A stretch of 64,000 nt of DNA from Clostridia bacterium (GCA_017467205.1 JAFTSQ010000012.1:62001-126000), one strand, 5' to 3'; positions 43,988 through 52,508 are shown, counted from the first letter of the stretch. Translations and numbers: made by a program. The notes: generated from the sequence alone by a model not told the origin.

Positions 43988-44142
43988 AGAAAAAATCCTT
44001 TCGGTTGTTTTGTGTATTCTGTATTTCCATTATATAATATTACAGCTCCTCAAACAAGACATATATTGATTTCTCGCTATGGAATTCTTGAACTCTGTTG
44101 ACTCGCCCTTCTTATTTTTTCGCGCGATGGTAGTGGCAAAAG

Positions 44143-44187
44143 TGAAAAAAGGAGTCCCCCGAGTTAATCTCGGGGAGGACTCCTTGA
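44143..44187 (-). terminator. Terminator for the GH95 gene
   Basis: A ~15-bp stem with small bulges (44,149-44,163 with 44,169-44,185) is followed on the minus strand by TTTTTTCAC. It lies about 210 bases after the GH95 stop, beyond the repeat array. Confidence 0.75.
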
Positions 44188-44190
44188 AAT

Positions 44191-44350
44191 AAAATCGCGC
44201 CAAGAGGATTGGCGCGATGAAGTCACGATGTGATGAAGTCCGCCTGAAGCGGATGAAGTCTAAAACTGCGTTTTGGGTTGAATTAAATCCACCGCACGCC
44301 TGTGCGACTTCATCCTCGCACTACTAGGATGAAATGGTATCGCAGGTAGT
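44191..44350. repeat. Palindrome-rich array with GATGAAGTC repeats
   Basis: A perfect 10-bp hairpin, ATCGCGCCAA (44,194-44,203) with TTGGCGCGAT (44,209-44,218), is followed by GATGAAGTC three times (44,216-44,224, 44,232-44,240, 44,252-44,260), separated by small mini-palindromes such as CGCCTGAAGCG. The complement GACTTCATC occurs at 44,305-44,313, so the array can fold back on itself. No open reading frame or spacer pattern is present. The rest of 43,988-44,394 holds the GH95 terminator and no gene. Confidence 0.7.
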
Positions 44351-44394
44351 AAAGCAAAATTCATCTCATTCCGCGGCAGAATTGTTTATTAAAA

Positions 44395-46596
44395 TCAAAA
44401 TTCTGTCAATACGTATGGGACGTTCGCTTCAAGCCGTATGGTTTTGCTTTGATTACCGAAAACAACCCGAAGCTCCTGAGATTCCGACGGCAAAAGTGTG
44501 CAATCTTTCAAATCGCCGTTTTCCCATGAAAAGCTAACGCTTAAACCGTCCTGAGCGCGAAAATTCTTCACACGTCCTTTGGGCCATACCGCAGGAAGAG
44601 CAGGCAATAGACGAAGTTCACCACGGCGGCTCTGCATTAGCATTTCACAAACGCACGCGGTACCTCCCATATTGCCGTCAATTTGGAATATCTTAGGAGG
44701 ATGCAGATCAAGCAAAGATACGGTTGCAAAACTACTGATTAGGCTTATAAAATGATGCCATACATCGTCGGGACGCCCCAAGCGAGCCATAAGACACGCA
44801 ACCCATGAACGGCTCCATCCTGTATGACCGCCACCATGGCTGAGACGCTCATCAAGGGAACGCTCGGCTGCATTCCATTCGTAGCCGCCGGATTCGAAAA
44901 GCTGAGACGGATATAATCCATAGAGGTGTGATAAATGTCTGTGACCGGGTTCAACCTCTTCCCGTTCTTTATCCCATTCGTTCAAGCGACCGATACTATC
45001 AACCGTTAACCTTGGCAGACGTGCAAGAATGTCGTTCCACTGTGCGACCTTGTCTTCATCCACGCAGAGGACTTGCGCACATTCCACCGCACTCCGAAGC
45101 AACTCTGTGACCAACTCGACATCCATAGCGCTATTGATACCTATGGAAACCGGCCAGCGACCTGTTCCCGCGAATCTATTTTCCGGAGACTGTGATGGTA
45201 AAATCCAAAGCTGACCGTCTCTTTCGACGAGGTAATCCTCGTAGAAAGCAGCACATTCCTTCAGATACGGATAACAGCGGTTTCGAAGGAAATCTATATT
45301 TTTGGTGTGTCTCCAATGCATAAACATATGCTGACCGAGCCACGGAGCAGCACCGATCCATACTGCCCAGCCTTGGGATTCGGGGGTTACACGCCCCCAC
45401 ACATCGGTTTGAATACTGAAGGTAAAGCCGCGGCACCCATAAAGATGCTTTGCCATAACCCGACCGTATGGTACATATCTTTCAATTAAATTGAAAAGTG
45501 TTGCAGATGCGTGCTCCATACCTAAAACTTCAGTGAACCAATAGCACATTTGTAGATTGATATCAAGATGGTAATCCGATTCCCACGGCGGCTGAAGTTC
45601 TTCATTCCACTTGCCCTGCAAATTGAGCGGAAGCTCTCCGGAAGAGCCACTGACCATCAGATATCTGCCATATTCAAAGTAAAGGAGCGGCAGGGCTGTA
45701 TCTTTACCGTCACGGAACTGCTTGATGCGTTCATCCGTGGGAATATCGTCCGCATTCGGTATATCAAGCTCCACCTCCGCTTCTCCGCGTAAGGTAATAA
45801 ATTTTTTTGCATGACGAGCAAAAAGAACATCAAAATTCTTTTCCTCAGGCCACGTCATTTCATCCGCGGGCAGATTGCCCTTAGCATCGGTTCCGACCTG
45901 AATAAAAACGACAAGGTTAGTTGCATCTACAATGCGTATACCGTTCTCCTCGACGAAATACGAGCCGTCAGTGTCAATACGGACACATGCTTCAAATGCG
46001 ATTCCGTTCTTGAAAGCGCCTTTCATTGTCAAGCCTTGTGTTAACGTCTCATATATAATTGTACAGTTTGGATCGCATATGCGTGAAAGAACGACGGTAA
46101 AATCGGTGGGATTTTCAGATGTGACTTGCGCTACAATACATCCGTCCGTACAGCTTACGAACAGCTTTTCGATTATTTTGCCCGAAGAGGCAGTAAAGCT
46201 TGTTTGGACAAGTCCGGTATTCAGATCAAGAGAACGTCTGTAATCGACTGCATCGCCGGCATCCGTCTCAATCCAAACATCCCCGGCAGGCTGATAAGGA
46301 TCAACACGACACTTTACATTGCTTATGCCACCGCATCCGCCTAAATATTCATTGGCTAAGGTTGTACCCTTAAGAAAATCACCGACAAGAAGTGCTTCTC
46401 GAATTTCCTGAAGATGCTCAGACATGTCCGGAAACTCACGAAAACGGTTTTCGCCACGCCACAACCATTCGTGGTTGAGGGCAATACGAAGTTTTTCAGG
46501 GCGTCCCAACACCATGGATGCCAATCTACCGTTACCAATAGGAAGCCCTTCAATATATTTTTCTGTCCAGCTATTATACCATAATTTCCTATTCAT
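44395..46596 (-). CDS. Glycoside hydrolase family 95 (alpha-L-fucosidase/galactosidase type)
   Basis: A 733-residue cytosolic enzyme (no signal peptide). GH95 landmarks appear in order: N-terminal LWYNSWTEKYIEGLPIGNGRLASMVLG, NHEWLWRG, LPLNLQGKWNE followed by DYHLDINLQM, WIGAAPWLGQHMFMHWRHT, LPSQSPENRF, HRHLSHLYGLYPS, and GHTGWSRSWVACLMARL. GH95 cleaves terminal alpha-1,2-L-fucose or alpha-L-galactose from host glycans or xyloglucan. Codon use is visibly more A+T-rich and varied than in the flanking genes, which suggests later acquisition. No transporter or regulator gene is adjacent. Confidence 0.9.
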   Translation of the reverse strand: MNRKLWYNSWTEKYIEGLPIGNGRLASMVLGRPEKLRIALNHEWLWRGENRFREFPDMSEHLQEIREALLVGDFLKGTTLANEYLGGCGGISNVKCRVDPYQPAGDVWIETDAGDAVDYRRSLDLNTGLVQTSFTASSGKIIEKLFVSCTDGCIVAQVTSENPTDFTVVLSRICDPNCTIIYETLTQGLTMKGAFKNGIAFEACVRIDTDGSYFVEENGIRIVDATNLVVFIQVGTDAKGNLPADEMTWPEEKNFDVLFARHAKKFITLRGEAEVELDIPNADDIPTDERIKQFRDGKDTALPLLYFEYGRYLMVSGSSGELPLNLQGKWNEELQPPWESDYHLDINLQMCYWFTEVLGMEHASATLFNLIERYVPYGRVMAKHLYGCRGFTFSIQTDVWGRVTPESQGWAVWIGAAPWLGQHMFMHWRHTKNIDFLRNRCYPYLKECAAFYEDYLVERDGQLWILPSQSPENRFAGTGRWPVSIGINSAMDVELVTELLRSAVECAQVLCVDEDKVAQWNDILARLPRLTVDSIGRLNEWDKEREEVEPGHRHLSHLYGLYPSQLFESGGYEWNAAERSLDERLSHGGGHTGWSRSWVACLMARLGRPDDVWHHFISLISSFATVSLLDLHPPKIFQIDGNMGGTACVCEMLMQSRRGELRLLPALPAVWPKGRVKNFRAQDGLSVSFSWENGDLKDCTLLPSESQELRVVFGNQSKTIRLEANVPYVLTEF

Positions 46597-46671
46597 ACAG
46601 ATTATTATCCTTTTCTATGGGAAAACCGTAAAAATTTTATCAATTTATTTCACAAGCACTTCCAATATCCA

Positions 46672-46698
46672 AATGCATTTGCCTGTGGCAAATGCATT
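46672..46698. terminator. Perfect 12-bp palindrome at the guaA stop codon
   Basis: AATGCATTTGCC-TGT-GGCAAATGCATT (46,672-46,698). The right arm covers part of the guaA stop codon. No T-run follows on the minus strand, so termination here would be weak. Confidence 0.5.
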
Positions 46699-47698
46699 AT
46701 TCCCACTCAATCGTTCCAACGGGCTTCGGTGTGAGGTCGTAAAGAACGCGGTTGATGCCCTCTACCTCTGCGGTAATGCGGGCGGTTATTTTATGGAGAA
46801 TTTCGTAAGGAATTTCCTCAATAGTGGCGCTCATTGCGTCGGTAGTATTGACGGCGCGGATTATAGCGGGCCAGCCCTCGTAGCGACTCTCGTCCTTAAC
46901 GCCTACGCTTTTGATGTCGGGAATAACGACGAAGTACTGCCAAACCTTTTCTGCAAGGCCGCACTTATCAAATTCGTCGCGAAGAATTGCGTCAGCCTCG
47001 CGGAGCGCTTCAAGGCGGTCACGGGTGATAGCACCGAGGCAACGAACGCCGAGTCCGGGGCCGGGGAAGGGCTGACGGTAAACCATAGCGTGAGGAAGAC
47101 CGAGTGCCTCGCCGACTACGCGAACCTCGTCCTTGTAAAGAAGCTTGATGGGCTCGACGAGCTCGAAGTTGAGGTCCTCGGGAAGTCCGCCGACGTTGTG
47201 GTGCGACTTAACTGCCTTTTTGCCCTCTGCCTGCTTGATACTCTCGAGGATATCGGGGTAAATTGTTCCTTGAGCGAGGTAGGATATGCCTTCAAGTGCG
47301 CGCGCCTCGTCCGCAAAGACGTTTATGAATTCTGCGCCTATTATCTTTCTCTTTCTTTCGGGGTCGGAAACGCCTGCGAGAAGATTCAAGAATCTGTCGG
47401 TTGCATCTACGTAGATAAGATTTGCGTCAAGCTCGTTCTTGAAAATCTTTATTACGTTTTCCGACTCGTCCTTACGCATAAGACCGTGGTTAACGTGCAC
47501 GCAAACGAGCTGCTTGCCGATAGCCTTGATAAGAAGCGCCGCAACTACCGAGGAGTCAACTCCGCCGGAGAGGGCAAGAAGCACCTTCTTGTCACCAACC
47601 TCGGCGCGAATTGCCGCTATTTCTTTTTCGATAAAAGCGTTAGCGAGCGCTTCGTTTGTGATACGCTGCATAGATGCGGGTCGCACATTGTTCTGCAT
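46697..47698 (-). CDS. guaA: GMP synthase, ATP-pyrophosphatase subunit only
   Basis: A 333-residue protein that converts XMP to GMP. It holds the PP-loop LLALSGGVDSSVVAALL, HVNHGLMRKDE, KSHHNVGGLPEDL, FPGPGLGVR and the dimerisation domain ending LTPKPVGTIEWE. The class I glutamine amidotransferase domain that makes up the first ~200 residues of ordinary bacterial GuaA is absent. The ATG at 47,698 has GGAGGAA seven bases upstream and its own promoter, so this is the true start. The protein must use free ammonia or a separately encoded glutaminase, as in archaea. No such gene is in the window. Confidence 0.92.
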   Translation of the reverse strand: MQNNVRPASMQRITNEALANAFIEKEIAAIRAEVGDKKVLLALSGGVDSSVVAALLIKAIGKQLVCVHVNHGLMRKDESENVIKIFKNELDANLIYVDATDRFLNLLAGVSDPERKRKIIGAEFINVFADEARALEGISYLAQGTIYPDILESIKQAEGKKAVKSHHNVGGLPEDLNFELVEPIKLLYKDEVRVVGEALGLPHAMVYRQPFPGPGLGVRCLGAITRDRLEALREADAILRDEFDKCGLAEKVWQYFVVIPDIKSVGVKDESRYEGWPAIIRAVNTTDAMSATIEEIPYEILHKITARITAEVEGINRVLYDLTPKPVGTIEWE

Positions 47699-47737
47699 AA
47701 AAAATTCCTCCAAATACAGTAAGAATAATGATATTAA

Positions 47738-47766
47738 AGTATAGCACAAAGTAAGCGCTTTTTCAA
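47738..47766 (-). promoter_or_regulatory. Sigma-A promoter for guaA
   Basis: Minus-strand TTGAAA (47,766-47,761), 17-bp spacer, TATACT (47,743-47,738), about 40 bases before the start codon. No purine riboswitch fits in the short leader. Confidence 0.8.
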
Positions 47767-47882
47767 TAGTTTTCATTTACTTTTTTGCCATTTTTTCAAT
47801 ATTGGCATATTGAACGGCACGGGCGCGCACTCTCGCCGCGCATAGCGCATAAAATAACTAAAAAATGAATTGTGAGGTTTTT

Positions 47883-48575
47883 ATGCTCGTAACCAAACCG
47901 TATAACCGCGAAAACGCGGTTGCCTACGCTCGCCGCTACGCCTTTGGTCAAAATCCTGTGTTCGGCAATTTCCGCGGTATTGGCGGCAATTGCACGAATT
48001 TCGTGTCGCAGTGCGTTTACGCGGGAAGCTGCCGAATGAACTACACGCCCGTGCTCGGCTGGTACTATATATCAATGCAGGAGAGGACGGCGTCCTGGAC
48101 GGGAGTTCGCTATTTTTATAATTTTATGACTACAAATACCGGTGTCGGTCCGTTTGGCAGAGAGGCTATGGCAGACGAGGTCGAGATAGGCGACGTGATA
48201 CAGCTTGCAAGAGAGGGTGAGGGATATTATCACACCCTTCTGATAGTCGGATTTGCCGAGGACGACCCGCTCGTCGCCGCCCAGACGGACGACGCATTCG
48301 AGCGCCCCTTGTCAAGCTATAACTACGACTATCTGCGCTATATCAAAATACAGGGGGTCAGGTTTCTGACACCTGCCGCAGACGATTGCTTTGAGAGCGT
48401 TTACGAGGGAATTGCAATAATACCCGAGGGCGATATGGCACAGGGCGGACAGAGCTCGCCGCCGAAGGAGGACGGCATAGAGCCACCCGCTTCCGATATG
48501 CCAAACGGTATGCCGCCCGCCACACCCGAGGGGGAGGGAGGGGGAGAGCCGCCACCCCCGCCCACCGAGGCTTGA
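47883..48575 (+). CDS. Putative amidase-domain (Amidase_6-like) protein
   Basis: A 230-residue protein. It begins with tandem Tyr/Asn-rich helices (KPYNRENAVAYARRYAFGQNP) and has GIGGNCTNFVSQCVYAG, the catalytic-cysteine motif of the Amidase_6/CHAP-like fold (Cys37). IGDVIQL and YYHTLLIVGF carry the likely active-site His. No signal peptide is visible; such proteins occur in spore-forming Clostridia and may act in the mother cell or spore coat. The last 45 residues are a Pro/Glu/Gly-rich tail ending GEPPPPPTEA. The ATG at 47,883 follows GTGAGG. Confidence 0.82.
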   Translation: MLVTKPYNRENAVAYARRYAFGQNPVFGNFRGIGGNCTNFVSQCVYAGSCRMNYTPVLGWYYISMQERTASWTGVRYFYNFMTTNTGVGPFGREAMADEVEIGDVIQLAREGEGYYHTLLIVGFAEDDPLVAAQTDDAFERPLSSYNYDYLRYIKIQGVRFLTPAADDCFESVYEGIAIIPEGDMAQGGQSSPPKEDGIEPPASDMPNGMPPATPEGEGGGEPPPPPTEA

Positions 48576-48600
48576 CAAGGCAGATTTTTAGTGGTAAAAT
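48572..48600 (+). promoter_or_regulatory. Sigma-A promoter for the DMT transporter, overlapping the amidase stop
   Basis: TTGACA (48,572-48,577), 17-bp spacer, TAAAAT (48,595-48,600). The -35 hexamer contains the TGA stop of the upstream gene. Confidence 0.82.
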
Positions 48601-48632
48601 ATCAGCATTGTTAAGACTAAAGGGGCAAACGA

Positions 48633-49556
48633 ATGAAAAACAAAGGGAAGTGGCTATCGCCCGTCCTGCTTTTGCTGGCGGCTTTTATATGGGGTATTGC
48701 ATTCACGGCGCAGAAGGCAGCCGCGGCGGTTCCCACCTTCGCGCTTATGACGGTGCGAAGCTCGTTTGCCGCAGTGTTTCTTTTTGCTATAATACCGATT
48801 TTTGATAAATTACGCCGCACGGGTAGGCAGCTTTTCTCAAAACGCGGACTCGATTTTACGAAATCGGAGCTTATCGGCGGTGCGGTGTCGGGCGTGTTCA
48901 TATCATGTGCGAGTATATTTCAGCAGTTCGGTATAAGCGGCGGAACGGATGCGGGAAAGGCGGCGTTTATCACAGCGCTGTACGTGGTTATAGTGCCCGT
49001 GTTTGCGCTTATTTTCAGAAAGCGCTCGCCGATATCCTCTTGGATTGCCGTGGCGGTGGCGCTCGTCGGCTTTTATCTTCTCTGTATCGACGGGGAATTC
49101 AAGGTTGCGCCGACCGACCTGCTTATTCTCCTTTGCGCCGCCGTATTTGCGATGCATATAATTGCGATAGACTATTTCTCACCGAGGTGCGACGGGATAA
49201 GGATGTCCTGCATTCAGTTCCTCTTTGCCGCGCTGGTGAGCGCCGCGCTCTCGCTCGTCTTTGAGCCGAGGCTCGATTTTGCGGTGATAGGCGAGAATTT
49301 CCTCTCGCTCCTCTACCTCGGAATTGCCTCGAGCGGCATTGCCTACACCCTGCAAATCCTCGGTCAACGCGACACGCCCCCTGCCGTCGCCTCGATTCTC
49401 TTATCTCTTGAGTCGGTTTTCGGCGTGCTTATGTCAGCTCTTCTGCTTGGCGAGAGAATGACCCCTCGCGAGTATATCGGATGCGCGATAGTGCTCTGTG
49501 CCGTGCTCCTCGCGGAGATTGATTTTAAGGCGATAGGCAAGAGCCGAAAAAAATAA
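48633..49556 (+). CDS. DMT-superfamily (EamA) transporter
   Basis: A 307-residue membrane protein with ten predicted helices in two EamA repeats. The first starts KWLSPVLLLLAAFIWGIAFTAQKAA; the second includes the typical GIASSGIAYTLQILGQRDTPPAVASILLSLESVFGVLMSALLLGE region before the last helix. EamA proteins export metabolites, amino acids or cofactors; the substrate is unknown. AAGGGG precedes the ATG. It stands alone between its promoter and a strong terminator. Confidence 0.9.
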   Translation: MKNKGKWLSPVLLLLAAFIWGIAFTAQKAAAAVPTFALMTVRSSFAAVFLFAIIPIFDKLRRTGRQLFSKRGLDFTKSELIGGAVSGVFISCASIFQQFGISGGTDAGKAAFITALYVVIVPVFALIFRKRSPISSWIAVAVALVGFYLLCIDGEFKVAPTDLLILLCAAVFAMHIIAIDYFSPRCDGIRMSCIQFLFAALVSAALSLVFEPRLDFAVIGENFLSLLYLGIASSGIAYTLQILGQRDTPPAVASILLSLESVFGVLMSALLLGERMTPREYIGCAIVLCAVLLAEIDFKAIGKSRKK

Positions 49557-49558
49557 AA

Positions 49559-49600
49559 ACAGGCTTGGTACTAAAGTGAGTACCAAGCCTGTTTTTTGTT
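49559..49600. terminator. Bidirectional terminator between DMT transporter and methyltransferase
   Basis: A 14-bp stem (ACAGGCTTGGTA plus CT, paired with AG plus TACCAAGCCTGT), followed by TTTTTTG and preceded by an A-run. Confidence 0.88.
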
Positions 49601-49626
49601 CGGTGCTGCTTAAATGCGACAGCCTC
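49599..49626 (-). repeat. Dispersed 3'-end repeat downstream of the methyltransferase
   Basis: In the sense of the gene it reads GAGGCTGTCGCATTTAAGCA then GCACCGAA, just after the stop and just before the terminator. Close relatives lie at 28,304-28,329, 42,794-42,820, 52,468-52,496 and 60,338-60,360. Confidence 0.65.
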
Positions 49627-49629
49627 TTT

Positions 49630-51147
49630 TTATTTGGTTATAATGTGAAGGGTGGGATTGACTATCGAGTCGCAAGCCTTAACGCTCGTCTGCCGCATTG
49701 CCATCAGGCGAACGCCGAGGTTTTCGATAATATTTCTCGGCGGCAGGGGAAGCGAGCGCATCTCCTTGGAGTTTATCTGCTTCGACTTGGAAACGATGGA
49801 AATGTATCTATCGTATATCGTCGAATTGAGGAGTGCGAAAAGCCCGAACGCGAACCTTGCGCACATCTCGGAGTTGCGGTCCGTCGTGTCGATAAAGTTT
49901 ATCTTATTGTGCGTACTGATATATCTGTAATTCGGGAGCTGGGACGCAAGGTATATCGACGCGTTGATAAAGCGCGCGTCACTCTTCGCGGGAACGCGTT
50001 TTATCAGTATCATATTCTTATTCTTCTGAATAAGATTAGGGTTAACGGGAGCTATATACTGCCTCTTGATAGGACGGGGGAAGACCACCGTGCCGCCGCT
50101 TATCGCCGCAGGGCGAAGGAGCGGTACTGTACCCTGCACAGGCTCGGTGAAGAGAAGTCCCTCACATCGCGAGTCAATTATAAGTCCCGTGCGCATCTTA
50201 AGTCCGAGCGAGGAGAGCGTTTCGGGGAAATCGGATATGTATTTTACTATCTTCGTGTCCTCAACACTCTTCGGAAGAGTGAGCGCACCGTCGTCCGAAT
50301 CCACTACGAAATTGTAGGCAACGGGGGGGAGGCGTGTCAATTTAGCCGCCGATCCGTTATCCGTCGAGGTGGTTATCTCAAGCTCTTCGGGAGCGGGGGA
50401 GTTCGAATAAGCGAGAATGATATTCTTCTTGAGCGGAACAGCGCGGTTCTCGTTCTTCTGACGGCCGACGAAGAGGTGAACTCGGTGGAGCGCAAGCCTC
50501 TCAGCCATCTCGCGACGGAAGGGTGCAAGAGCGGCGGCGCTTGCCACCGTGGTGGGAAGAATCATAACCATCTGACCGCCCTCTTCAAGATGTCGGGATG
50601 CAAGAGATGCAAAGAGGACCGATGCAGAGGTCTTGGTTTGCGTCACGCCTCCGACCGTTCTCGCCTCCTCCGAGTCCTTCTCGATGAAGGTGGTGGGCGG
50701 GTTTGAGATGATTATATCGAATTTATCCTCCTCCTGACCCTGAAGAGTTACGGTGTAGTGATTCTTCGAGTCGGTAAGGTAGTTCGTGGGATTTATCGTG
50801 TAGTAAAGCTTGACCTCAAAGTCGTGCTTGCACTTCTTCCTCATCCTCTCAAGGTTGTCCTCAAGCATAGGGAGAAAGACGGGGTCGTTTTCATAGCAGG
50901 TGAGGAATATTCTCTTGCATCCTGCCGCGCGGGTGCAGATAGCGTCAATCACAGCGCCCGAGAGAATACCCGTGCCGGCACCCGGGTCAAGCACCGTGTA
51001 TACCTGGCGCGAGGGGTCAAGCTCTATCATACTCGCCATAAGACGCGCCGTGTCTTTCTTGGTAAACAGTCTGCCAAGCCTTATATTTTCAGCCTTTGAT
51101 TTTTCTCGCACGAGCTTTGCCGTGTTGCGACAAGCAAGATTAAGCAT
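49630..51147 (-). CDS. Orphan N6-adenine DNA methyltransferase (Eco57I/BsuBI-like)
   Basis: A 505-residue gamma-type amino-methyltransferase. Motif X-like GRLFTKKDTARLMASMI precedes motif I VLDPGAGTGILSGA (54-60). The catalytic motif IV is SNPPT (149-152) where most enzymes have NPPY/F. The C-terminal ~250 residues are a target-recognition-like domain with LSSLGLKMRTGLIIDSR and YISTHNKINFIDT. No cognate endonuclease is adjacent; the next gene is a divergent phosphoesterase. It may be a regulatory methyltransferase or a remnant of a restriction system. The ATG follows AAAGGAGAGG, with its own promoter. Confidence 0.85.
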   Translation of the reverse strand: MLNLACRNTAKLVREKSKAENIRLGRLFTKKDTARLMASMIELDPSRQVYTVLDPGAGTGILSGAVIDAICTRAAGCKRIFLTCYENDPVFLPMLEDNLERMRKKCKHDFEVKLYYTINPTNYLTDSKNHYTVTLQGQEEDKFDIIISNPPTTFIEKDSEEARTVGGVTQTKTSASVLFASLASRHLEEGGQMVMILPTTVASAAALAPFRREMAERLALHRVHLFVGRQKNENRAVPLKKNIILAYSNSPAPEELEITTSTDNGSAAKLTRLPPVAYNFVVDSDDGALTLPKSVEDTKIVKYISDFPETLSSLGLKMRTGLIIDSRCEGLLFTEPVQGTVPLLRPAAISGGTVVFPRPIKRQYIAPVNPNLIQKNKNMILIKRVPAKSDARFINASIYLASQLPNYRYISTHNKINFIDTTDRNSEMCARFAFGLFALLNSTIYDRYISIVSKSKQINSKEMRSLPLPPRNIIENLGVRLMAMRQTSVKACDSIVNPTLHIITK

Positions 51148-51186
51148 ATGCCTCTCCTTTCATTCTGCCTCAAATTATTTACCTCT

Positions 51187-51215
51187 ATTGTAGCACACTT
51201 TTTGCCAGCTTTCAA
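51187..51215 (-). promoter_or_regulatory. Sigma-A promoter for the methyltransferase
   Basis: Minus-strand TTGAAA (51,215-51,210), 17-bp spacer, TACAAT (51,192-51,187). Confidence 0.75.
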
Positions 51216-51243
51216 TAGTTTTTCAAATTTTTCAACAAAATTA

Positions 51244-51272
51244 TTGCAAATTTTCTATAAGAGTGTTATACT
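51244..51272 (+). promoter_or_regulatory. Sigma-A promoter for the phosphoesterase
   Basis: TTGCAA (51,244-51,249), 17-bp spacer, TATACT (51,267-51,272). A ribosome-binding site GGAGAAA precedes the ATG at 51,315. Confidence 0.78.
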
Positions 51273-51314
51273 TATATCAATAATAATACAAATTACTACA
51301 TAACGGAGAAAAAG

Positions 51315-52466
51315 ATGAGCGAAACGAAAAACACGACGCATCTGCGCTTCTTGCACTGCAGTGACATTCACCTTGACTGTGCGTACACGGGAATTCCCGA
51401 GGAAAAATGCGACGAGCGCCGCCGCGAGCACCGCGCCTCGTTTATGCATATGATGCAGTTCGTGCGCGACAGGGGAGTCAACGTCGTTCTGATGAGCGGC
51501 GACCTCTTTGACACCGAGCACGCAACGAATGCAACCGCAGATATTCTTATAAGGGAGCTTCGCAACTGCCCCGAAACCATCTTTATAATTTCGCCCGGCA
51601 AGCACGACAGCTACGAGAATAACCCGATATACACCTCGGGCAGACTTCCTTCGAACTGCTACGTTTTCAAAAACGACGGTCTTGAAAGATTTGATTTCGA
51701 GGAGTTCAACGTAACCGTCTACGGCTGGGCGTTCAAGACTCCGGATATGAACTCTAACCCCCTCGTCGGACGAAGGGTTGACGACGTATCGAGGATAAAT
51801 ATAGTGTGTGGCTACGCCGACCTTGACGGCGCGCTTGATTCAACGAGCTGTCCCGTCAGCACCGCCGACCTAAAGAAGTTCGGCGCGGACTACTACGCGC
51901 TCGGCTCGCACCACGAGGCAAGCGGATTTGATAAGCTTGGCGACTCTATCTGCTGCTACTGCGGAGCTCTTGAGTGCACGGGCTTTGAAGAGCCCGGTCT
52001 TGGCGGAGCTAACCTTATCGTCGTAGACTACAAGAGCGGCGAGCTTTCAATTGACGTAAAGCGCCTCTCCTTCGGTCACCTCCGCTTCGTTACCGAAGAG
52101 CTTGATATCACAGGCGTCGACTCGAATAACGAGATAATCAACAGAATAAGCAGGCTTATCAGTGATAAAAAGTACGGTGTTGAAACCGCACTGCGCATAG
52201 AGCTTGTCGGCTACATATCCCCCCGCTTTATCGTTCCGCAAAGTCTTGAGTCGGAGTCCTTCGGGCTTTATTTCTTCGCCCTCAAGGATAAGACTCTGCC
52301 ACTCTTCGGAACGGAGTCGTTCAAGCGCGATATGTCGGTGAAGGGCGAGGCATTCCGTCACCTTCTGCCTATGCTCGAGAGCGAGGATGAGCAGGAAAGG
52401 CTTACTGCGGCGCGTGCCTTCCGCGTTATACTTGCAACTCTTGAGAACAGAGAAATCGACCTTTGA
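51315..52466 (+). CDS. Mre11/SbcD/YhaO-like metallophosphoesterase with degenerate metal site
   Basis: A 383-residue protein of the calcineurin-like fold closest to YhaO/SbcD. LHCSDIHLD (D17, H19) and LMSGDLFD (D63) are normal. The later ligand motifs are changed: GNHD is GKHD (Lys96), the HG of strand 5 is CG (IVCGY, Cys165), and GHxH is GSHH (Ser198). Three of the expected metal ligands are thus replaced, so nuclease activity is doubtful. The C-terminal 170 residues fit the capping/ATPase-binding part. The usual SbcC/YhaN ATPase gene is not adjacent. It may be a structural paralogue. Confidence 0.82.
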   Translation: MSETKNTTHLRFLHCSDIHLDCAYTGIPEEKCDERRREHRASFMHMMQFVRDRGVNVVLMSGDLFDTEHATNATADILIRELRNCPETIFIISPGKHDSYENNPIYTSGRLPSNCYVFKNDGLERFDFEEFNVTVYGWAFKTPDMNSNPLVGRRVDDVSRINIVCGYADLDGALDSTSCPVSTADLKKFGADYYALGSHHEASGFDKLGDSICCYCGALECTGFEEPGLGGANLIVVDYKSGELSIDVKRLSFGHLRFVTEELDITGVDSNNEIINRISRLISDKKYGVETALRIELVGYISPRFIVPQSLESESFGLYFFALKDKTLPLFGTESFKRDMSVKGEAFRHLLPMLESEDEQERLTAARAFRVILATLENREIDL

Positions 52467-52467
52467 T

Positions 52468-52496
52468 AAGGTGGCGCATTTGGGCGTAACCGAAAA
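52468..52496 (+). repeat. Dispersed 3'-end repeat after the phosphoesterase
   Basis: AAGGTGGCGCATTTGGGCGT then AACCGAAAA starts two bases after the stop, in the same sense as the gene, and is followed by an A-rich stretch and a hairpin terminator. Confidence 0.65.
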
Positions 52497-52508
52497 TGAC
52501 AAAATAAA

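Noticed and set aside
44191..44350. CRISPR array
   Set aside because: Repeats are only nine bases, irregularly spaced and self-complementary, with no spacers of uniform length and no cas gene.
46424..47722. 432-residue plus-strand frame spanning guaA and the GH95 start
   Set aside because: Antisense to guaA with no start signal or domain; guaA motifs are complete on the other strand.
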